The notes below the pieces were generated by a model. It worked only from the letters and a program-made list of their open reading frames with translations, did not search any database and was not told the DNA's origin. A stretch of 8,788 bases of DNA from an uncultured Clostridia bacterium (GTDB lineage: Bacteria; Bacillota; Clostridia; Oscillospirales; Ruminococcaceae): the NCBI GenBank assembly GCA_945835425.1, contig CAMAJC010000059.1, positions 1-8,788 on the forward strand. The letters are read 5' to 3'. The position numbers were made by a program, and so were the translations under genes. Positions 1 to 5,783 of this stretch are shown here, piece by piece. How positions within the stretch are numbered: position 1 is the stretch's first letter; each line of letters opens with the position of its first letter.

Positions 1-13
1 TACCCGTGACAGC

Positions 14-667
14 TTATCGTTTCAGTTTTTCTTCCTGTTCATGAATTAAACGGAGCATTTCGCTGCCGTCTTCGCCGTAGAGGGAGGTGAGCAGCTCGGT
101 CGTCAGAGCCGCCTGTTCCCGCTGCCCGGCAGTTAAAAGCCGTTCGCCGCAGAGGTCCTGGGAGAGGATTTCCGTCTCGGTCACCGCTTCCTCCATCTGC
201 TGCGCAGCCCGCAGATCAGCCCGGGGTGCAGGGACGGTGAAAAGGGACTCCTCGTTGCGGGGATTGACCCGGTAGACCTGCCGGAACATCCGGTAGACCG
301 CCGCCTTCAGGAAGGATTCCACATACCCGGACAGCTTTTCGCTGCCAATCCGGTCGGACATTGAGAGGAGCATCCGCATCGCCGACAAAAGCGCGCCATG
401 GCGGTCTTCATCTTCCGAAACCGTCGGGATATCCGGCGGCGCCGGTTCCTTCCGTCCCGGGTCGGGAGAGCGCCCCAGAAGATAATCGCAGGACACACCG
501 TAAAACTCCGCTACCCGGACGACAAAGTCCAGCCCGCATTCCCGGATGCCCTTTTCATAATGGGAGAGCAGCGCCTGGGAGACGCCCAGCTGCGCAGCAG
601 CCTGTTTCTGGCTGATCCCGCGCTCCTTCCGCAGCAGCGTCAGGATTCTGGGAAAATCATTGTTCAC
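14..667 (-). CDS. XRE-family HTH transcriptional regulator
   Basis: A 217-residue protein, probably a cytoplasmic DNA-binding repressor. Residues about 6-65 form a Cro/C1-type helix-turn-helix: LRKERGISQKQAAAQLGVSQ, then LLSHYEKG and a closing FYGVSCDYLLGR, the usual end of the HTH_3 fold. A Pro/acid-rich linker (about 66-90) leads to a helical C-terminal region (about 91-217) that I do not recognise; it may serve dimerisation or effector sensing. The start is GTG at 667-665. A strong GGGAGGG ribosome site (681-675) lies 7 nt upstream and there is no better in-frame ATG. It is divergent from the phosphatase gene. A near-consensus promoter (832-804) and a leader terminator (779-755) lie upstream on the same strand, so expression is probably controlled at or soon after initiation. 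Regulator identity is secure; targets are unknown, although autoregulation is typical of the family. Confidence 0.9.
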   Translation of the reverse strand: MNNDFPRILTLLRKERGISQKQAAAQLGVSQALLSHYEKGIRECGLDFVVRVAEFYGVSCDYLLGRSPDPGRKEPAPPDIPTVSEDEDRHGALLSAMRMLLSMSDRIGSEKLSGYVESFLKAAVYRMFRQVYRVNPRNEESLFTVPAPRADLRAAQQMEEAVTETEILSQDLCGERLLTAGQREQAALTTELLTSLYGEDGSEMLRLIHEQEEKLKR

Positions 668-754
668 GCACTCACCCTCCCTGCGAGACCCGCCCGCGCA
701 CAGGAGGAATCTGCCGATTTTCCGGTTTTTTACGGCCGGACTTCACATTGCTGT

Positions 755-779
755 TAAAAAAAGGGGAGAATATTCCCCT
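755..779 (-). terminator. Intrinsic terminator in the leader of the XRE gene (attenuator candidate)
   Basis: On the minus strand AGGGGA (779-774) and TCCCCT (767-762) form a 6-bp GC-rich stem with a 6-nt loop, followed at once by a run of six T (761-756). The plus strand has no T run on its other side, so it works in one direction only, toward the XRE gene. It begins about 18 nt after the predicted start site of the 804-832 promoter and lies about 90 nt before the GTG start. No minus-strand gene ends just upstream, so it is not an ordinary gene-end terminator. Confidence 0.6.
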
Positions 780-803
780 AAATGTCAGCTTAACGCACTG
801 TAA

Positions 804-832
804 ATTATAAATCAACCGCTACAATTTGTAAA
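804..832 (-). promoter_or_regulatory. Sigma-70-type promoter for the XRE gene
   Basis: Minus strand: -35 TTTACA (832-827, 5 of 6 matches to TTGACA), a 17-nt spacer (826-810) and a perfect -10 TATAAT (809-804). The predicted start site is near 797, giving a leader of about 130 nt before the GTG codon. The 11-bp palindrome TACAATTTGTA at 820-830 overlaps the -35 box and is a candidate operator, perhaps for the XRE protein itself. The hexamer TGTAAA also occurs in direct orientation at 799-804 and 827-832. The promoter boxes are seen directly; the operator role is inferred. Confidence 0.65.
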
Positions 833-902
833 GAGGTTTCGCAAAATTCGACGATTTTTGGCGATGTTGTTGTGAATTATTCCTGAATTTTTGGATATTC
901 CG

Positions 903-931
903 TTGGATTCCGCGGCGGCTTGCGGTATAAT
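903..931 (+). promoter_or_regulatory. Probable promoter for the phosphatase-DUF975 unit
   Basis: A perfect -10 TATAAT at 926-931 has TTGGAT at 903-908 as its -35, with a 17-nt spacer. The -35 is weak: only its leading TTG fits the consensus. A second overlapping TATAAT at 931-936 could shift the start by 5 nt but has a poorer -35. The predicted start site is near 938-943, leaving a leader of about 90 nt that contains the hairpin at 955-986. The rest of the 668-1033 gap holds the divergent XRE promoter, its terminator and AT-rich sequence with no further gene. Confidence 0.5.
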
Positions 932-954
932 ATAATAGGGAAGTCCTGATTTAA

Positions 955-986
955 GGCTTTTCACGTTTCCGAAAGGAAACAAAGCC
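955..986 (+). promoter_or_regulatory. Two-part stem-loop in the phosphatase 5' leader
   Basis: GGCTTT (955-960) pairs with AAAGCC (981-986). Inside it, after a 4-nt bulge TCAC (961-964), GTTTCC (965-970) pairs with GGAAAC (975-980) around a GAAA tetraloop (971-974). This gives 12 perfect base pairs with one bulge and a stable GNRA loop. It lies wholly inside the predicted 5' leader, about 33 nt before the ribosome binding site at 1019-1024. No T run follows, so it is not a terminator. I could not match it to a known riboswitch class; mRNA stabilisation or protein binding are possible. Confidence 0.4.
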
Positions 987-1033
987 AAGTAAATTAACGC
1001 TTCCATAGAGAGACAGACAAAGGAATGATAAAT

Positions 1034-1711
1034 ATGATTACCTATAAACTGTACATGATCCGCCACGGCCTGACAGAGGGAAACCTGGACGGCAGATACA
1101 TTGGCTCGACCGACCTGCCGCTCTGCAAAGAGGGCAGGGAGCAGCTGAAAAAACTGGCCAAAACCCGCGAGTACCCGAATGTCGGCCGGGTCTATTCGCC
1201 GCCGCTTAAGCGCTGCACCGAAACTGCCGGGATACTCTACCCGGATATGACCCCGGTGATGGTTCCAAAGCTCCGGGAATACTCTTTCGGCGTCTTTGAA
1301 AACAAGACGGTCGCCGAGATCGCCGGGACGGAGGCGTTTAAAGCCTGGTCGGACAGCGGGATGCGGGATGCGCCGCTCGGCGGTGAGGACCGCACCGTTT
1401 TCCAGAACCGCTGCGCCGAAGGTTTCGCGGAGGTCCTCAATGACATGATGCGCAACCGGATTACCGAAGCGGCGCTGATCTGCCACAGCGGCATCCTGAT
1501 GAACCTGCTGGCCCGGTACGGCTACCCCAAACGGGAGCCGCTGCGCTGGAAAGCGGAGCCGGGAGAGGGCTTTACCGCCCTGATCACCGCGTCGATGTGG
1601 CAGCGCGCCGAGGTTTTTGAGGTCGTCGACCCGATCCCTTACCACAAAGACGACCGGAGCGAGCCATCGCCCTACGGCATTTACGATGTGGGTGAGCGCG
1701 ACGCCGAGTAA
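1034..1711 (+). CDS. Histidine phosphatase family protein (phosphoglycerate mutase-like / CobC-like)
   Basis: A 225-residue cytoplasmic phosphatase of the histidine phosphatase superfamily, which works through a phosphohistidine. All core catalytic features are visible: the RHG motif at R10-H11-G12 in YMIRHGLTEGN, the SPPLKR arginine R60, the acid E82 in REYSFG, and the second histidine H151 in ICHSG. Substrate cannot be told from sequence: the family includes phosphoglycerate mutases, alpha-ribazole phosphatase (CobC) and general phosphatases, and no cobalamin gene is nearby. An ATG at 1025 directly touches the AAAGGA site (1019-1024), leaving no spacing, so the in-frame ATG at 1034 (9-nt spacing) is preferred. 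The C-terminal tail after about residue 195 is charged and Pro-rich. It is probably co-transcribed with the DUF975-like gene 17 nt downstream. Confidence 0.88.
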   Translation: MITYKLYMIRHGLTEGNLDGRYIGSTDLPLCKEGREQLKKLAKTREYPNVGRVYSPPLKRCTETAGILYPDMTPVMVPKLREYSFGVFENKTVAEIAGTEAFKAWSDSGMRDAPLGGEDRTVFQNRCAEGFAEVLNDMMRNRITEAALICHSGILMNLLARYGYPKREPLRWKAEPGEGFTALITASMWQRAEVFEVVDPIPYHKDDRSEPSPYGIYDVGERDAE

Positions 1712-1728
1712 CGAAAGGAAGTGGGTCT

Positions 1729-2700
1729 ATGCCCTTCTTTAAACAAAAAGCGGCGGAACCTTCCGCTGTGCCCTCAACGGAGCCCTCAACGGAGCCCTCA
1801 ATGGAGCCGGACAGCGGCTTTGACGGGCCGTTTGACGCGCCCTTTGGCGAAGTGCCGGACGAGCCGCTGGAGCAGATGCCGTCCCGACCCATGCGGCTGT
1901 ATAAACAGATCCGCCGGGATGCGCGCCGGTGCCTGTCGGGACGCTGGGCGAAAGCGGCGGCAGGGGTGCTGTTTTTGATGGGAGTCGCGGCGGTCTTCTG
2001 GCTGGGGAGAAACCTGCTGGCGGATTTTTTGGGGCTTTCGGTGAAAGCGGTACAGTGGAAAAGGGCGGTCAGGACGCTGGCCCTTGACCCGCTGCAGATG
2101 AGCTTTGACATCCTCGTCTTCTTGCTGGCGGAGTTTGTCCTCTGCCCGCTGATGCTGGGGTATCTGAAGTTCATTTTTCAGATGACCTCCGGGGAGGAGC
2201 CGGTGCTGGCGGTCATTTTTGAGCCGATGCAGAGCGTAAAAAGCTTTCTGCGCAGCTTTTTGATGATACTGGCGCTGCAGTTTCTCGGGCTGGTTATGAC
2301 GGCGCTCTGCTGCCTGCCGGGCGCGATGGCGTTGTGGACGGCAGGAAGGATGGGCGGCAGCAGCGGAACCGACGCTTTATTGCGGCTGGCGCTGGTGCTG
2401 CTGGGCGCGATGCTGGTGCTGCTGGGGGTATTGGCGGCGATGGCGTTCATGACGCGGTATATCCCGGCGCCGTTTATTCTGGCGATGGATGAGCAGGTGG
2501 GCGTATTTTCCGCCCTGTCCCTCTCGGCCAAGGCGACCAAAGGGGAACGGAGCGAACTGTTTGCGATGCTTTTGTCCTTTATCCCGCTGGCGCTGCTGGG
2601 GGTACTGCTGGTGCCGCTCATATTCCTGCTGCCTTATGAGGCGGCAGCCTGCGGGCTGTTTTCCAGAGTGCTGCTGGACAGGCTCGCACGGGAAGAATAA
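1729..2700 (+). CDS. DUF975-like multipass membrane protein with repetitive N-terminus
   Basis: A 323-residue predicted integral membrane protein. Residues 1-55 are a soluble, acidic, Pro/Ser/Glu-rich tail containing the repeat PSTE-PSTE-PSME. Residues about 53-75 (RPMRLYKQIRRDARRCLSGR, then W) resemble the conserved amphipathic start of DUF975 proteins. Hydrophobic segments follow at about 74-96, 125-147, 172-203, 217-241 and 276-314. The C-terminal pattern FSALSLSAKATKG, then LSFIPLALLG and LPYEAAACGLF, also fits DUF975. The family has no established function. The ATG at 1729 has AAAGGAAG (1714-1721) about 8 nt upstream. It follows the phosphatase gene by 17 nt and is closed by a terminator at 2711-2738, so the pair form one unit. 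The membrane call is firm; the family call is from remembered motifs. Confidence 0.75.
   Translation: MPFFKQKAAEPSAVPSTEPSTEPSMEPDSGFDGPFDAPFGEVPDEPLEQMPSRPMRLYKQIRRDARRCLSGRWAKAAAGVLFLMGVAAVFWLGRNLLADFLGLSVKAVQWKRAVRTLALDPLQMSFDILVFLLAEFVLCPLMLGYLKFIFQMTSGEEPVLAVIFEPMQSVKSFLRSFLMILALQFLGLVMTALCCLPGAMALWTAGRMGGSSGTDALLRLALVLLGAMLVLLGVLAAMAFMTRYIPAPFILAMDEQVGVFSALSLSAKATKGERSELFAMLLSFIPLALLGVLLVPLIFLLPYEAAACGLFSRVLLDRLAREE
1771..1806 (+). repeat. In-frame 12-bp tandem repeat (three units)
   Basis: Three consecutive 12-bp units lie at 1771-1782, 1783-1794 and 1795-1806. The first two are identical (CCCTCAACGGAG) and the third has one change (T for C), giving PSTE, PSTE, PSME. The unit length is a multiple of three, so copy-number changes would lengthen or shorten the N-terminal tail of the DUF975-like protein without breaking the frame. 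Confidence 0.9.
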
Positions 2701-2710
2701 ATCGATGGAA

Positions 2711-2738
2711 GGCGGATCCGGGTGGGTTCGCCTTTTTT
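2711..2738 (+). terminator. Terminator of the phosphatase-DUF975 unit
   Basis: GGCGGATCC (2711-2719) pairs with GGGTTCGCC (2724-2732) over 9 bp, two of them G-U, around a GGGT loop, followed by TTTTTT (2733-2738). It starts 10 nt after the stop codon of the DUF975-like gene. Confidence 0.85.
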
Positions 2739-2743
2739 GTTAG

Positions 2744-2813
2744 TGAATAATGAAGAATGAATAATGAAAAATGAATAATTATGGTATGGCGCGGATCGCG
2801 CCATGATTGAATG
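2744..2813 (+). repeat. Heptad-plus-hairpin repeat element, copy A
   Basis: Five tandem 7-bp units of the form TGAATAA (variants TGAAGAA and TGAAAAA) fill 2744-2778. Next come TTATGGT, an 8-bp perfect stem ATGGCGCG/CGCGCCAT (2786-2793 and 2797-2804, loop GAT), then GATTGAATG. A second copy lies inverted at 6173-6241 with the same parts in the same order but a different stem. It sits just downstream of a terminator and has no coding content. It looks like a small dispersed, non-autonomous element; no terminal inverted repeats or target duplication could be identified. Confidence 0.75.
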
Positions 2814-2837
2814 GGTGGGTGCGACATCTGTAAACAT

Positions 2838-2866
2838 AAAAAAGCCGGGAAGAACACTCATCCCGG
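2838..2866 (-). terminator. Second, downstream terminator for minus-strand transcripts
   Basis: On the minus strand CCGGGA (2866-2861) pairs with TCCCGG (2850-2845) around a 10-nt loop; a C and six T (2843-2838) follow. It resembles the first terminator at 3067-3097 (both use a CCGGGA/TCCCGG core) and lies about 230 nt further on, with two palindromic repeats between. It probably backs up termination of the MoxR-cluster transcript. Confidence 0.6.
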
Positions 2867-2906
2867 TCAGGCTGTAGAAAAAGGTAATCTGTTGATGATT
2901 CTCAGT

Positions 2907-2934
2907 TGTAGCGGCGACCTGCGGTCGCCACCGA
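2907..2934 (+). repeat. 28-nt palindromic repeat, family 1, variant stem
   Basis: Begins TGTAGC and ends ACCGA like the other two copies (2990-3017 and 7673-7700). The 7-bp stem here is GGCGACC/GGTCGCC (2913-2919 and 2923-2929) with loop TGC, instead of GGCGGTC/GACCGCC with loop TTT. The differences on the two arms compensate, so pairing is complete in each. The rest of 2701-3109 holds terminators, copy A of the heptad element and about 55 bp of AT-rich spacer. Confidence 0.8.
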
Positions 2935-2989
2935 CAGCAGCTAAACATCCAGTATCTTATGCGTATAGATTAAATAGATTTGTACAAAT

Positions 2990-3017
2990 TCGGTGGCGGT
3001 CAAAGACCGCCGCTACA
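2990..3017 (-). repeat. 28-nt palindromic repeat, family 1, inverted copy
   Basis: Read on the minus strand this is identical over all 28 nt to 7673-7700, more than 4.6 kb away, although the flanks differ. Stem GGCGGTC/GACCGCC (7 bp), loop TTT, with conserved TGTAGC before and ACCGA after. With the variant copy at 2907-2934 it makes an inverted pair separated by 55 bp, so the two could also pair with each other in a larger hairpin. Confidence 0.85.
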
Positions 3018-3066
3018 TGCAAATAGTCGTTACGTTTGATTCCTTGCCGACTTTATCGACAAGCTG

Positions 3067-3097
3067 AAAACCGGGACGAAACAAATTTTCATCCCGG
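3067..3097 (-). terminator. Terminator of the MoxR cluster
   Basis: On the minus strand an 11-bp stem (CCGGGATGAAA at 3097-3087 with TTTCGTCCCGG at 3081-3071, one G-U pair) closes a 5-nt loop and is followed by TTTT (3070-3067). It begins 12 nt after the stop codon of the DUF4129-like gene. The U tract is short, which may explain the second terminator at 2838-2866. Confidence 0.75.
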
Positions 3098-3109
3098 CAG
3101 TTTCCTTTA

Positions 3110-4549
3110 TTATTTTGCTTTTTCCATATATTCCAGCGCCCGGGTCAAGGGCTGCATTGCCTGGGCAGGGAAGGTTTCCGGTTCGCCGTAGCGGATCTGA
3201 TTATACCAATCGGTGACGGCGGCCCATTCCGCCTCGGAGAGGACCTTTTTCGCCTTTTCCAGCACCTCCAGCGGGGTATCGCTGGGCAGCAGCGGCACCT
3301 TTCGCCATGAAAGCCAACTCAAAGCCAGCTGGTAGCCGCGGCGGTACTTTTCCTCGCCGTTTTCCATAGTGCGCCAGGCTTTGAGGTCGCGTTTCCACTG
3401 ACGGGGCTTGAAGACGTCTTTCCGCAGCTCCTCCTTGACCTCCATGGCGGACAGCTCGACGACCTCGTCTTCGTAATCGCCCTCGCCGCCGCCGGTAATG
3501 CGGGCGCGTTTGGGTGCGGAGAAGAGAGCGCCGCGGATTTTTGTCCGCAGGGTGCGCCAGAGGGTGATCCACCAGCGCATGATGCTGTCGCGGTAGGTGT
3601 AGATGAGCCAGATGGCGCCGAGGATGATCAGCGGCCACAGAATGTAGTCCCAGAGCGGACTGCCGTCTTCGGCAGCGCCCATGCCGCCCATATCGCCCGG
3701 ACCGCCGGCAGCCGCCTCTTCGACCTCCTCGGAAGGCTCGCTCTCGGGAATCAGGCTCCAGAGAAACCGCAGGATGCCGAGCAGGATGACCTTGATCGCG
3801 TTTAAGCACTGGCCAAACAGCCAGGTGATCTGCGGCGTCAGCAGGATGCAGACCAGCACCGCCGCCAGCACGCCCAGGGTCAGCGTGAGGCTCCTCTGGC
3901 GCACAACGCCCGGCAGATGCTCCATTTTATGTTTGCGTCTCGCCATCATGAAGTCGATGTTGGACTGGTTCTGGGTCAGGGCGTAGCAGATCGCCAGATA
4001 AAACAGACCCCAGACCATCGCCATCCGGGAATACTGCACCTTCATCCCCCAGAAAAACACGACGACGATCGCCGCGATAATGCAGTAGGCGGCAAGGATG
4101 CCCTTGTCGACGATGCTGCCGTAGGAATGGTAGGCTTTTTTCCAGACGAGGATGTAGGTGACGATGAGGGCTATAGCGGTGATGAAAAACTCCGCTGTGA
4201 GGGCAAAGTTTAAGAGGGTATGGGCGATAAGCTCCAGAATGATCCCCACGGCCATCAGGATATTGGCGGTGAGGGTTAGTTTTGCGTTGTCCGGGTCCTT
4301 GTCCCGAATCTTGCCGCCGAGGAGGGTCAGCAGGGCGCAGAGGATTCCGCCCAGAAGGTTCTCCGCAAAGAGCACGAGCATCCGGGAAAGGTTCGGGTCA
4401 TGGCCGGTAAAGCCTTCGCCGCCTGTGATGGAAACGGCGCAGGCAAAGTACACGACCGGCAGCATGACAAAGGGAATCCCGCACAGGGACATCCAGTAAA
4501 AGACCGGCAGCAGGCGGTTGACGGCAGGTTTTTTCTTTGTTTTGTCCAT
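3110..4549 (-). CDS. Multipass membrane protein with C-terminal DUF4129-like domain
   Basis: A 479-residue protein with about nine predicted membrane segments (about 13-40, 57-79, 91-118, 120-137, 147-169, 174-192, 220-243, 247-266, 300-319). A Gly/Glu-rich loop (268-298) precedes the last one. The soluble C-terminus (about 355-479) ends with YQLALSWLSW, LPSDTPLEVLEKAKK, then WAAVTDWYNQIRYGE, which fits the DUF4129 pattern: a short helical domain with Thr-Pro-Leu-Glu and a Tyr-Gly near the end. DUF4129 is often found at the end of MoxR/DUF58 clusters, frequently fused to a transglutaminase-like domain; no such domain is visible here. The ATG (4549-4547) directly follows the TAA of the DUF58 gene with no gap, which implies translational coupling. 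The role is unknown; envelope-associated assembly with its two partners is likely by context. Confidence 0.8.
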   Translation of the reverse strand: MDKTKKKPAVNRLLPVFYWMSLCGIPFVMLPVVYFACAVSITGGEGFTGHDPNLSRMLVLFAENLLGGILCALLTLLGGKIRDKDPDNAKLTLTANILMAVGIILELIAHTLLNFALTAEFFITAIALIVTYILVWKKAYHSYGSIVDKGILAAYCIIAAIVVVFFWGMKVQYSRMAMVWGLFYLAICYALTQNQSNIDFMMARRKHKMEHLPGVVRQRSLTLTLGVLAAVLVCILLTPQITWLFGQCLNAIKVILLGILRFLWSLIPESEPSEEVEEAAAGGPGDMGGMGAAEDGSPLWDYILWPLIILGAIWLIYTYRDSIMRWWITLWRTLRTKIRGALFSAPKRARITGGGEGDYEDEVVELSAMEVKEELRKDVFKPRQWKRDLKAWRTMENGEEKYRRGYQLALSWLSWRKVPLLPSDTPLEVLEKAKKVLSEAEWAAVTDWYNQIRYGEPETFPAQAMQPLTRALEYMEKAK

Positions 4550-5749
4550 TTAGACTGCCGCCTCCTTTTCCGCTTCGGCTTCAGCGCTTCTCTGCATCTT
4601 TTCCTCGGTTTCCCGCAGCACCCTTCTGCCCTCCGATTCATCGATGACGCAGGGCACGACGTCAAAGCCGGTATAGTCCAGCTCCTCCGGGATCGGCCCC
4701 AGAATGAAGAAACGGACATGGGAGCCCAGCCGCTTTTTCCCTTCGGCAAATTCCAGCATCGGCACCGAAAGGAAGGCGCTGACAATGACGATATCGGTGG
4801 AGGTGATGCCGGAGGTGATTCCGGCCAGGTAGTTGCCGAAATCCTCGGTGGAGCGCAGCTGCAGCCTTGCCAGGAGTTCGAGTAGCCCTACCTCGTATTC
4901 TTCGCCCCAGTATTCGCCGGTGACGGTGGTGGTGCGGGAATTGTCGGTGGTGCAGTTACTCATAAACCGCATCGGCATACCGGAGAGGGTGGTTTTGAAC
5001 AGCCCTGCGCAGAGCCGGATGCCGTTTTCCATCCGGGTCTCGTCGACGACCTCCAGGTGTTCGGACGGACGGGACTGCATATTGAGGATGATAGTGACGC
5101 TCTGCCGGGAGGTGTAGTCGTTGTTGTAGACCATGATCTGCTGCTGTCTGGCGGTGGCCAGCCAATGGATGCGGCTCATCGGCTCGTGGCCGGTGTATTC
5201 CCGGACGCCGCTGATGTAAAAGGGGTCGTCGAGCAGCTGCCGGCGGACCATGATATCGCCGTTTAAGTAGCGCGGCGTGACGGTGATCTCGTCGCTCTCG
5301 ATGGCTCTGGGCAGCACCAGCACCCGTGCGCCGGCGTCTCCGGGCATCGAGAGGTTGGAGTACCCCAGCAGGTCGGTCGTGATCAGGACGACCTGTTCAA
5401 TGCCGAAATCGCCGCGTTTGAGGCATTTTACCTTCCAGCGTCTTGTGACCCGCGAATAGCCCTTGACCGAAAAGAAGCTGGGGACAAAGCGGGTGTGGTC
5501 GGATACGGCTGACTGTGCGCCTGCAAAGGACAGCCAGCGGGATGTGGTGATCTCCGCTTTCAGCCATGGCAGCGGAAGCCATTTCTTGTTGACGATCTCC
5601 TCGACCAGCTCGATCTCGTCTCCCTCGTAACATTCATTGGTCGAGAGGGTGCAGTGATATTCCAGGTTCTTAAAAGCGTAGCTCTTATACAGCTGGTTCT
5701 GGAGAAAAAATAACCCCAATATCACCGCCGTAATCGCAATAAACTCCAT
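4550..5749 (-). CDS. DUF58 domain protein of the MoxR cluster
   Basis: A 399-residue protein with one N-terminal membrane anchor (residues 2-16, IAITAVILGLFFL). It then has a beta-rich region with EGDEIELVEEIVNKKWLPLP (about 42-61), typical of the segment before DUF58. The DUF58 signature is at about 182-211: VREYTGHEPMSRIHWLATAR. Residues about 214-370 look like a von Willebrand A-type fold but lack a clear DxSxS metal site (ILNMQS is in its place). The tail is Glu/Ala-rich. The frame stays open upstream to an ATG at 5866, but ATG 5749 is chosen because GAAAGGA lies just before it and a membrane anchor starts there; the extra 39 residues fall in hairpin-rich repeat-like DNA. It is coupled to the downstream gene, and known partners of the family are MoxR ATPases. 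Confidence 0.85.
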   Translation of the reverse strand: MEFIAITAVILGLFFLQNQLYKSYAFKNLEYHCTLSTNECYEGDEIELVEEIVNKKWLPLPWLKAEITTSRWLSFAGAQSAVSDHTRFVPSFFSVKGYSRVTRRWKVKCLKRGDFGIEQVVLITTDLLGYSNLSMPGDAGARVLVLPRAIESDEITVTPRYLNGDIMVRRQLLDDPFYISGVREYTGHEPMSRIHWLATARQQQIMVYNNDYTSRQSVTIILNMQSRPSEHLEVVDETRMENGIRLCAGLFKTTLSGMPMRFMSNCTTDNSRTTTVTGEYWGEEYEVGLLELLARLQLRSTEDFGNYLAGITSGITSTDIVIVSAFLSVPMLEFAEGKKRLGSHVRFFILGPIPEELDYTGFDVVPCVIDESEGRRVLRETEEKMQRSAEAEAEKEAAV

Positions 5750-5761
5750 TTTTTCCTTTCT

Positions 5762-5783
5762 CAAGCTTTTTGAAAAAAGCTTG
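5762..5783 (-). promoter_or_regulatory. Perfect hairpin touching the DUF58 ribosome binding site
   Basis: CAAGCTTTTT and AAAAAGCTTG (5762-5771 and 5774-5783) form a perfect inverted repeat with a 2-nt centre; in RNA about 8 bp would form with a 6-nt loop. It ends 2 nt before the AAAGGA site (5759-5754) of the DUF58 gene. The T-rich arm could instead pair with the A-rich ribosome site and start region, so an effect on translation is plausible. It may equally be the edge of a repeat that fills the gap. Confidence 0.4.

Noticed and set aside
955..986. Leader stem-loop as a known riboswitch (c-di-GMP, preQ1, fluoride, guanidine considered)
   Set aside because: The conserved core nucleotides of those classes are absent and the structure is a single bulged hairpin.
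812..1645. 277-codon minus-strand ORF opposite the phosphatase gene
   Set aside because: It lies antisense to a gene with all catalytic motifs of the histidine phosphatase family, has low-complexity composition typical of a GC-rich shadow frame, and runs into the XRE/phosphatase promoter region.
2744..3017. CRISPR array or small ORFs in the repeat-rich gap
   Set aside because: The repeats are not regularly spaced and the heptad units are contiguous with no spacers. The ORFs here are short, cross terminators and palindromes, and have no ribosome sites.
3201..3809. 202-codon minus-strand ORF overlapping the DUF4129-like gene
   Set aside because: Very Arg/His-rich translation in an alternative frame of a well-supported membrane-protein gene; no ribosome site or domain.
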